Below are positions 1 through 4,564 of a DNA stretch of 7,583 nucleotides, piece by piece. The position numbers and the translations under genes were made by a program. The notes beneath the pieces were generated by a model, which saw nothing but the letters and a program-made list of their open reading frames with translations, ran no database searches and was not told where the DNA came from. Source of the stretch: Candidatus Nanohalarchaeota archaeon (GTDB lineage: Archaea; EX4484-52; B79-G9); contig JAUVEK010000061.1 of the NCBI GenBank assembly GCA_030594795.1, positions 1 through 7,583 on the forward strand, given 5' to 3'. Position 1 is the stretch's first letter. Each line of letters opens with the position of its first letter.

Positions 1-3
1 TAT

Positions 4-14
4 ACATATATAAA
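4..14 (+). promoter_or_regulatory. TATA-like box of the antitoxin–toxin operon
   Basis: An AT-rich stretch (ATATATAAA at about 6-14) is centred some 26 bases before the ATG at 36. That is the usual archaeal TATA-to-transcription-start distance, so the transcript could begin at or just before the start codon. A GGTGA motif at 26-30 could act as a ribosome binding site if transcription starts further upstream. The window edge cuts off any earlier promoter, so this is tentative. Confidence 0.35.
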
Positions 15-35
15 ATTATATACTTGGTGATAAAA

Positions 36-299
36 ATGCAAAATCAAATTTTACATTATCCAAACCTTCGAACTGTTTTAGTAGTTGAAAAGATTATTCA
101 GGAATCTGATACCGTAGTATCTAAAGCTGAATTGAAAAGAAGACTTCCAACCCAAATTATGCATCAGACTTTAAATTTAATTTTAGAGTACTTAGAAACT
201 AGCGGCAAAATAATGGTTGGCTCTAAAGGTATAACATGGATTGACAATCCCAGTCCAGAATTGAATGCTTTGTTAAAGAAAGCAGTAAGGGTGGCATAA
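36..299 (+). CDS. Small winged-helix protein, probable type II antitoxin
   Basis: This 87-residue protein is probably the antitoxin of a type II toxin–antitoxin pair: it would bind and block the toxin encoded next to it and repress the operon. The ATG at 36 is chosen because GGTGA (26-30) sits five bases upstream; the in-frame TTG at 24 and GTG at 27 overlap that motif. Residues about 28-65 read as a winged helix: a helix with KAELKRRLP, a recognition-type helix with MHQTLNLILEYLETSGK, and a short wing (IMVGSKGITWI). The tail is short and polar. There are no membrane segments. The stop codon abuts the next ATG (TAAATG), which implies translational coupling. The role is inferred from the fold and from the RelE/ParE-like remnant that follows; a plain DNA-binding regulator is the alternative. 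Confidence 0.65.
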   Translation: MQNQILHYPNLRTVLVVEKIIQESDTVVSKAELKRRLPTQIMHQTLNLILEYLETSGKIMVGSKGITWIDNPSPELNALLKKAVRVA

Positions 300-556
300 A
301 TGTACGATAAAGAAATATGGGTGGAATTTTCTGAAGATGCAGATTTTGATTATATGGAACGCATATTCCCAGAAGAAACATTTCGAAAGCTGTGGTTGAT
401 CGATATGGAACCGATAGACTGTGGAAAGTTGATTTAGTTGGTTACTGGAGAATGATTTATACAATCACTGGAGATGAAGTGAAAATAATTGCGTTTGTCC
501 TGGAATTTATGGATCATAAGAAATATGATAATGTGTTTGGTTATAGGAAGAAGTAA
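300..556 (+). pseudogene. RelE/ParE-like toxin gene broken by an internal deletion and frameshift
   Basis: The remnant reads in two frames. From the ATG at 300 the first 17 codons give MYDKEIWVEFSEDADFD, a plausible start for this family. That frame then runs on only to a TAG at 435-437. From 350 a second frame gives 68 residues to the TAA at 554-556, including YGTHIPR, RYGTDRLWKVDL, GYWRMIYTI and HKKYDNVFGYRKK. These match the C-terminal half of archaeal RelE/ParE-superfamily toxins, where an IP segment leads to a W-K-x-D-L / WRMIYTI beta sheet and ends in HKxYDxxFGYRKK. From memory, family members run to about 115-120 residues, so roughly 30-40 residues of the central helices are missing at the junction near 349-350. 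Neither piece should fold as an active ribonuclease. The antitoxin upstream is intact. Recoding is unlikely because the middle is absent, not just shifted. Confidence 0.7.
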
Positions 557-608
557 TATTTAGTCCGCTTTCTTCAAAAATAAAAAACTTTTTCTCGAGT
601 AGTATTGC

Positions 609-753
609 GTATAACATATGCAAATATGCGAAGTCGGCGTCAGCCGATTTGGGAAAAATTTCTGCAAGAAATTTTGCCGTATATTTGCCTGTTAAGTTCT
701 CATCCGCAGGATGACGAGGGATAGCCTGCAAGGCGGTTTTTGCGTAGCAAAAA
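609..753 (+). repeat. Structured repeat E1 (multi-hairpin element)
   Basis: This noncoding element resembles the copy at 3696-3831 in sequence blocks and in fold. An outer stem pairs 620-630 with 678-688 (11 bp, one G-T). Inside it are a hairpin at 631-650 (loop GTCA) and one at 655-675 (9-bp stem, loop GCA). Past the outer stem come TGTTA (690-694), which can pair with TAACA (612-616), and hairpins at 700-714 (loop GCA), 724-734 (loop GCA) and 737-753 (stem TTTTTGC, loop GTA). Blocks shared with the second copy are TAACATATGC, GAAG and ATTTGG around the first hairpin, CGTATAT-n-TGC, TGTTA, and GGTTTTTGCG...TAGCAAAAA. It lies 53 bases after the toxin remnant. The element could be a mobile single-stranded-DNA recognition site or a structured RNA; function is unknown. 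Confidence 0.7.
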
Positions 754-774
754 ATATTCGATTGCAGGGAGTCA

Positions 775-800
775 AAATGTCCGAAGGACGGGGGTTCCGT
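775..800 (+). repeat. Short repeat module M (copy 1)
   Basis: The core AAATGTCCGAAGGA followed by GG...TTCCGT recurs at 3641-3667, with 21 of 27 aligned columns identical. GTCC (779-782) and GGAC (786-789) form a mini-hairpin with the loop GAA. The module lies 21 bases downstream of element E1 and ends 15 bases before the stop codon of the minus-strand ligase gene. Confidence 0.6.
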
Positions 801-823
801 GATTATAGCTTTGATTTATAATC
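801..823 (-). terminator. Hairpin at the 3' end of the ligase gene, possible terminator
   Basis: GATTATA (801-807) and TATAATC (817-823) are exact inverse complements around a 9-base spacer. The structure contains the stop codon of the minus-strand gene at 816-818. It is AT-only apart from its end pairs and has no clear T tract on the minus strand, so a role in ending transcription is only possible. Confidence 0.25.
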
Positions 824-2198
824 CCATATGCTTTGTTTTTATTTTTTCCACAATTATCCTTGTTTTTTTCAGGTCATTTTCGAACTTTTTTGAAAAATGC
901 AATGCAATTATTTGAGCATCTTTTTGAGATATTCCGTCACTGTTATTTATCATCTTCTTTCTTTTTGCAAAGGATATAATATTGTCAGAGACAGATTTTC
1001 TTCTTCGGATCATGTTTTCAATATTTTTTAATAGGGGATTGTAAATATCCGGCGTGATTGATTTGGCAAATTTATAGAATTTCTTTGTATAACTATACAA
1101 TGCATCATCGTCAAATCCCTTATAAGCACTCTTCTTTTGAAGCTTTTCCCGAACAAAAATGTGCGGAGGTATGTACATTATACCGTTATGTAATTTGAAA
1201 GAGTCTTTGATTCCAATATCTGAAGGTATTACTTCTACAAAGTCTCTCTGAATTTTTTTAAGGCACGATTTTAACAGTACTGAAACCCCCAGAACAATAC
1301 TCATGTAATTCATGTCCATGCCTCTTTGTTCGAGTGTCCCGTGTTTGTTGATTTTTACAGGATTCCATGAGATGTCAAGTTCTGAAACATACATCTGACT
1401 AAATTTTACATTTTTATCTGCATTTTTAACTACTTTTTTCCATCTTTGTCCTCTTCTTTTTATGCTTCTTATAAGATCTGTTTCAGTTTGCTTATATGGC
1501 GGAAGAGCGCCAACCTGCTGGAAATTACTGTAGAGTCCAGAGTATCCGAGTTTTTTTCCGCCGCGATATATAAGCATTCTTGAATCTTTAGCCAGTAGTT
1601 TTCCTTCAAAAAAAGGAGACGATTGCGTAAGAAGAGTTAATATGGGATCTATAGCAATTTCGAAATTATAACTGTTCAAAAGACTCCTTTTAAGTTTGCT
1701 GTCTATTAACAATCTCAGGTTTTTCTTTTCATAATCAAAAACACCCTTTGGAAGAGCATAATGGTGGTGAAATCCGACTGCTTTTGTGGCAAGAGAAAAT
1801 TTATCCACACCAAATATTTTTTCCTGTATTTTATAATTTCCATTAGGGTCCGGTGTAAATCGGGACTCTGTTTTTCCGGGATATGTACCGAATGGATAAA
1901 CCAGAAGTTTATTTTCTTTTGCTACTTTGATTATCTTTTCTATGGTGTATACCATTTCTATACTGGGATTATATGCATTCATGTGCGGGTAACATCCAGT
2001 TTCAATCATGTTCAATCCGCATTCTTTCACAACATCAATTTCAGGGTATTTTATTTTGATTTTCTTTATGAGATCAAAGCCCTCATAGGAAAGCATCCCT
2101 TTCTCATCTATGACATGTAATTCTGTTTCCAACCCGGTCATCGACCTCTTTAGTGGTTTTTTCTCATCCTGTTTTTCTGTTGTGTTTGTTATATCCAT
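816..2198 (-). CDS. GCS2-like carboxylate–amine ligase (glutamate–cysteine ligase family 2 fold)
   Basis: This protein is a predicted ATP-dependent ligase of the GCS2 clade of the glutamine-synthetase-like fold, which joins a carboxylate to an amine through an acyl phosphate. Numbered from the preferred start, GLETELHVID (22-31) matches the metal-binding GxExE strand. The other family-type motifs are NMIETG (63-68), YPFGTYPG (101-108), GFHHHYALP (142-150), SSPFFEG (193-199) and the GTLEQRGMD arginine loop (287-295). No membrane segments are seen; it should be cytoplasmic. The ATG at 2198 is preferred because GGGGTG (2211-2206) lies 7 bases upstream; an in-frame ATG at 2216 would add MPGCCK. 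The protein is 460 residues long, more than YbdK-type enzymes (about 370), with a basic helical C-terminal tail. The gene is divergent from the amidohydrolase-like gene. The substrate is unknown; true glutathione-type synthesis should not be assumed. Confidence 0.8.
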   Translation of the reverse strand: MDITNTTEKQDEKKPLKRSMTGLETELHVIDEKGMLSYEGFDLIKKIKIKYPEIDVVKECGLNMIETGCYPHMNAYNPSIEMVYTIEKIIKVAKENKLLVYPFGTYPGKTESRFTPDPNGNYKIQEKIFGVDKFSLATKAVGFHHHYALPKGVFDYEKKNLRLLIDSKLKRSLLNSYNFEIAIDPILTLLTQSSPFFEGKLLAKDSRMLIYRGGKKLGYSGLYSNFQQVGALPPYKQTETDLIRSIKRRGQRWKKVVKNADKNVKFSQMYVSELDISWNPVKINKHGTLEQRGMDMNYMSIVLGVSVLLKSCLKKIQRDFVEVIPSDIGIKDSFKLHNGIMYIPPHIFVREKLQKKSAYKGFDDDALYSYTKKFYKFAKSITPDIYNPLLKNIENMIRRRKSVSDNIISFAKRKKMINNSDGISQKDAQIIALHFSKKFENDLKKTRIIVEKIKTKHMGL

Positions 2199-2216
2199 CT
2201 TGCAACACCCCGGCAT

Positions 2217-2261
2217 TATAAAGCATGCAAACTATTTAAACATTACTGCGTATGTCATTTT
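2217..2261. promoter_or_regulatory. Compact divergent promoter between ligase and amidohydrolase genes
   Basis: ATTTAAA (2234-2240) is centred about 26 bases before the plus-strand ATG at 2262, which fits a leaderless transcript for the amidohydrolase-like gene. The TTTAAA core is its own reverse complement. Read on the minus strand it would place a start near 2211, just upstream of the GGGGTG and ATG (2198) of the ligase gene. One element might therefore serve both genes. A second AT-rich box (TTATAA, 2217-2222) lies inside the alternative leader. These placements are inferred from spacing only. Confidence 0.45.
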
Positions 2262-3386
2262 ATGGGCAAATTAAGAAAGTTATTTCAGAAAATAAAATTT
2301 AAATTCATACTTGAACAATTGAGCCCTGTTTTAATCCGTTTATCTTCCCGTTCCATTAGTTTTGGCTTGTCAGAACGTTTTCTGCTCTTTCAGTTTTTAA
2401 ATCAGGCAAGCAGGAAGGTTGAAGATAACCCTTACCTGAACTTTGTCAGCATCATAAAAAACTACAAGATTTTTGGCAAGATTCTTAGTGGAACAATCCA
2501 TGATTTCTATAGGGATAGGAACAAGTCATATTTTATCCATTTCTTTACTTCAAAAGAGTTATACCTCCAGATAAAATCTGACATTGAAAGAGTTCATGAT
2601 ATAAATAATAATCTTAAAGTGACAATATTCAAAGAAGGCTTTATTATTTATGATAATTATAAAACCAATCAATTTAATATTCTCTTATTAACCTGCCATT
2701 CAGGTACATATATAACCCCTGCTATTGAAAAAAAGATGCGATTAACAAAAGAGCAACGATATAGTGAGGAAGATATTGCATCTGATGAAATATACAGTAA
2801 ACTGGTTTTGAAGCAGGGAGGTATATGGATAGACAATAAAATATCGCGATATTACTGTGACCTTAATCGAAATATCTCAAAATGCATTTACAGTAGCAAT
2901 ACTTTTGCAGACAATGAGAGTATTTGGGAAAAAGCACTGACAAAAGCAGAAGAAGAGAAAATACATGAATTATACAGAAAATTTTATTTCCTCTTGACAG
3001 ACTTGCTTGGCACCTATAAATTTAATGTTATTTTTGATGGTCATACTATGAAAGATTTCAAAGGAAGGGCAGATATTAGTATGGGTACTCATTTTATCCC
3101 CAAATTTTATCTGCCAATTGTAGGCAGTATCACACGAAAAATAAAATATTTGAATTATGAATCTGTTGGAATTAACAAACCGTTTCGCGGCGGATTTATT
3201 CTCGAATGGATGTCAATTAAATTTCCTTATGTCTTTATTTTTTCTATGGAAGTTAATAAAAAGTTATATATGACTAAAAACAGGTTAAAAGCTATTCCAG
3301 AAAAAGTAGAAAAATTGGCTGATGATATGGTCAATATTTTTGATATTGTTGAAGATGAAGGGTATAGATTACATGATAATAAATAA
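2262..3386 (+). CDS. N-formylglutamate amidohydrolase-like enzyme
   Basis: This protein is a predicted metal-dependent amide hydrolase of the N-formylglutamate amidohydrolase (FGase) family, related to zinc carboxypeptidase-fold enzymes. Family-type motifs occur in order: TCHSGTYITP (144-153, metal-ligand histidine H146), EEDIASDEIY (169-178), ISRYYCDLNRN (194-204), DGHTM (259-263), DISMGTHF (271-278), NKPFRGG (305-311) and FSMEVNKKLYM (327-337, the E-x-N/R-x-x-LYM strand). Its 374 residues exceed the usual 260-300 of HutG-type enzymes; the excess is a basic N-terminal region of about 135 residues with no recognised motif. No signal peptide is evident. The ATG at 2262 has no ribosome binding site but sits at leaderless distance from a TATA-like box. 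Its divergent neighbour is the GCS2-like ligase, and co-occurrence of those two families is a described theme, so a shared peptide-like substrate is likely. Histidine degradation is unlikely because no hut gene is present. Confidence 0.8.
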   Translation: MGKLRKLFQKIKFKFILEQLSPVLIRLSSRSISFGLSERFLLFQFLNQASRKVEDNPYLNFVSIIKNYKIFGKILSGTIHDFYRDRNKSYFIHFFTSKELYLQIKSDIERVHDINNNLKVTIFKEGFIIYDNYKTNQFNILLLTCHSGTYITPAIEKKMRLTKEQRYSEEDIASDEIYSKLVLKQGGIWIDNKISRYYCDLNRNISKCIYSSNTFADNESIWEKALTKAEEEKIHELYRKFYFLLTDLLGTYKFNVIFDGHTMKDFKGRADISMGTHFIPKFYLPIVGSITRKIKYLNYESVGINKPFRGGFILEWMSIKFPYVFIFSMEVNKKLYMTKNRLKAIPEKVEKLADDMVNIFDIVEDEGYRLHDNK

Positions 3387-3640
3387 TACCTGGCATCAAA
3401 CTGTGATTATGTCTGCCTTTAAACTATCTATTACAAGACTCAAAAGTAAAAAAGTATTTAACCTAACTTTGATACTTAATTTAAATAATTAGGGATGCAA
3501 AAGGAAGCGAAATTTGAAAAAAATGTGGTCACGAAAAAATGACATGAATTTTTCAAAAACAGAGATTTAAAGCATAAAAGAGCGGCAAAAACATCCAATT
3601 CAAATTTTTGGAAGTGTCAAACTTGAAATTTATGGGATAC
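3387..3640. other. Gene-free AT-rich stretch
   Basis: No credible coding frame, RNA gene or strong hairpin is visible here. The longest ATG-started frame of note (from 3494) ends after 15 codons. Poly-A and poly-T runs are common, and one of them may end the amidohydrolase transcript. The stretch leads into repeat module M'. Confidence 0.5.
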
Positions 3641-3667
3641 AAATGTCCGTAGGATTAGGAATTCCGT
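3641..3667 (+). repeat. Short repeat module M' (copy 2)
   Basis: This is the second copy of the module at 775-800, in the same orientation. AAATGTCCG and TTCCGT are identical between copies. The mini-hairpin is TCC-GTA-GGA (3646-3654), in place of GTCC-GAA-GGAC. It lies 28 bases before element E2, whereas the first copy lies 21 bases after E1. A further TTCC-AAA-GGAA hairpin follows at 3670-3680. Confidence 0.55.
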
Positions 3668-3695
3668 ATTTCCAAAGGAACTCAATTTTTATTGG

Positions 3696-3831
3696 GTGTA
3701 ACATATGCGATTAAGAGAAGTTTGCGAAGCAAATTTGGATGGAGCGTAGCGAAATCGTATATCTGCTGTTATATTCGTCGGAGCGAAGCGGAGACCGAGC
3801 CAAAGTGCAACGGTTTTTGCGTTAGCAAAAA
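3696..3831 (+). repeat. Structured repeat E2 (second copy of the multi-hairpin element)
   Basis: This is a direct-orientation copy of the element at 609-753. ATATGCGATT (3703-3712) pairs with AATCGTATAT (3753-3762), 10 bp with one G-T. Inside, 3718-3725 pairs with 3729-3736 around loop GAA. Its flanks (GAAG before, ATTTGG after) match E1, but the stem is TTTGC/GCAAA where E1 has TCGGC/GCCGA. A GCGTAGC core (3744-3750) and a GCGAAGC core (3783-3789, inside TCGG/CCGA at 3778-3781 and 3795-3798) follow. The last hairpin is TTTTTGC-GTTA-GCAAAAA (3814-3831). TGTTA (3767-3771) can pair with TAACA (3699-3703). Open frames of 60-66 codons cross it on both strands but are made only of repeat sequence. 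Confidence 0.7.
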
Positions 3832-3842
3832 TTGGCGAAGAG

Positions 3843-3856
3843 TTCAAGAACCCAAC
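3843..3856 (+). repeat. Left arm of a 14-bp perfect inverted repeat
   Basis: TTCAAGAACCCAAC is the exact reverse complement of 4309-4322. The two arms frame a 480-bp block that holds only the small lipoprotein gene. This arm lies one base from that gene's stop codon and 12 bases after element E2. Confidence 0.75.
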
Positions 3857-3857
3857 T

Positions 3858-4268
3858 TTAATCCATTTGTAATTCAATTGATTTTATCCTAATAGTATTT
3901 TGAGTAGAATAATATTTAACTTCTTTATCAATACAATATCTATTCACTGGATGTTGTGAACCATCGAAATATTCATCCTTACATGAATAGACCCTAACTG
4001 AACTAATTAAATCACCTGTAATAACAACAGATTTGTTGTTATATTTCATAATTTCATCCATATTGTCATACTGTAGATTATATCCTTCAATATAATAATA
4101 GGGAATACATTTTGGTGCATGACCATGGTCACAGTCATCGGCAAAAATCCTACCTTCTATCTCGATATTTCTTGTAATAATTTCAGGATGAGTACCACAG
4201 GAAGATAATAGGATTACAACTCCAATTAATCCAATAATTACAGTTATTATCAATATTTTTTTGTCCAT
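3858..4268 (-). CDS. Small predicted lipoprotein, function unknown
   Basis: The 136-residue product starts with MDKK, then a hydrophobic stretch (5-22), and LLSSC ending at Cys24. This is a lipobox-like signal, so the mature protein is probably tethered to the outer face of the cytoplasmic membrane. Four further cysteines (46, 54, 96, 112) could form two disulfides outside the cell. The mature part alternates beta-strand-like segments (IEIEGRIF, KSVVITGDLI, NTIRIKSIEL), with NNKSVVITGDL resembling the central strand of small OB-fold lipoproteins; this is an inference from pattern. No enzyme motif is recognised. A TATA-like box 26 bases upstream suggests a leaderless transcript. The gene stands alone between inverted repeats next to element E2, which suggests it was acquired as a cargo unit. 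Confidence 0.65.
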   Translation of the reverse strand: MDKKILIITVIIGLIGVVILLSSCGTHPEIITRNIEIEGRIFADDCDHGHAPKCIPYYYIEGYNLQYDNMDEIMKYNNKSVVITGDLISSVRVYSCKDEYFDGSQHPVNRYCIDKEVKYYSTQNTIRIKSIELQMD

Positions 4269-4289
4269 ATTTATATTTGTAACTTTAAA

Positions 4290-4298
4290 CTATATAAG
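4290..4298 (-). promoter_or_regulatory. TATA-like box of the lipoprotein gene
   Basis: On the minus strand TTATATA (4297-4291) is centred 26 bases before the A of the start codon at 4268. This is the expected spacing for a leaderless archaeal transcript, and no ribosome binding site is seen before the ATG. Confidence 0.5.
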
Positions 4299-4308
4299 TA
4301 TTATTCGG

Positions 4309-4322
4309 GTTGGGTTCTTGAA
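4309..4322 (-). repeat. Right arm of the 14-bp perfect inverted repeat
   Basis: GTTGGGTTCTTGAA mirrors 3843-3856 without mismatch. It is followed by GAATATAAC (4325-4333), the reverse complement of GTTATATTC at 3768-3776 inside element E2. The right end therefore looks like a shortened, inverted E2 end that lacks the hairpins in between. Confidence 0.7.
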
Positions 4323-4340
4323 TTGAATATAACGACTATT

Positions 4341-4461
4341 AAGCAGACTTTTTTATGCTTTGTGTGCTGTTTTGGGTGGAAAAGCATACTTTTGTCAACA
4401 TAATAGGCGTTTTTGGGGGGGTAAAGCGCAGTTTTGTCCAGTTAATACCCTGTTTTGGGTG
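4341..4461 (+). repeat. Degenerate 41-42 bp tandem repeat upstream of the TrmB gene
   Basis: Two full units (4367-4407 and 4408-4449) agree at 29 of 42 aligned columns. They share a TTTTGGG start, an AAAGC core, TTTTGTC and TAATA. A partial unit precedes them (4341-4366, 16 of 26 positions) and the start of another follows (4450-4461). A frame started only by TTG runs through them (4360-4563) and yields FWGGKAQFC-type repeats, but no coding evidence supports it. The position, about 100 bases before a regulator gene, allows a role as a binding array or simple decay of a repeat. Confidence 0.6.
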
Positions 4462-4487
4462 ATGGGATTTAGCCCGGCAATGAAATC

Positions 4488-4501
4488 AGATATATATATC
4501 T
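4488..4501 (+). promoter_or_regulatory. Perfect 14-bp palindrome over a TATA-like sequence, candidate TrmB operator
   Basis: AGATATATATATCT is fully palindromic and doubles as a possible TATA box, with a predicted start near 4520. A second candidate box (TTTATA, about 4518-4523) lies nearer the gene. A dimeric winged-helix regulator bound here would block promoter access, so autoregulation is possible. Translation is probably guided by GTGAT at 4552-4556, eight bases before the ATG. Confidence 0.4.
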
Positions 4502-4564
4502 TAGGGCCAAATGTAGATTTATACCTAAAAATATGTCTGAAAAAATTGTGTGTGATGAAATAGA

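Noticed and set aside
507..731. 74-codon minus-strand frame over the toxin end and E1
   Set aside because: It overlaps the conserved toxin C-terminus and the hairpin repeat, and shows no family motif.
737..753. Intrinsic (bacterial-type) terminator at the TTTTTGC-GTA-GCAAAAA hairpin
   Set aside because: No T tract follows on the plus strand, and an equivalent hairpin closes E2 in the same position, so it belongs to the repeat fold.
1761..2120. 119-codon plus-strand frame inside the ligase gene
   Set aside because: It is antisense to conserved GCS2 motifs. The Phe/Cys-rich product looks like shadow translation.
2199..2216. Six-residue longer start (MPGCCK) of the ligase
   Set aside because: This start has no ribosome binding site and would contain the GGGGTG that suits the next ATG. 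It remains possible.
3689..3892. Overlapping open frames of 62 and 66 codons on both strands
   Set aside because: They consist of the E2 hairpin repeat read in both directions. Composition follows the hairpins and there is no ribosome binding site or family signal.
4341..4461. CRISPR array
   Set aside because: Similarity extends over the whole 41-42 bp unit, there are no unique spacers, the units are degenerate and no cas gene is in the window.
4360..4563. 67-codon frame with FWGGKA-type repeats before the TrmB gene
   Set aside because: It starts only at TTG, is a translation of the degenerate tandem repeat, and runs through the promoter region of the next gene.
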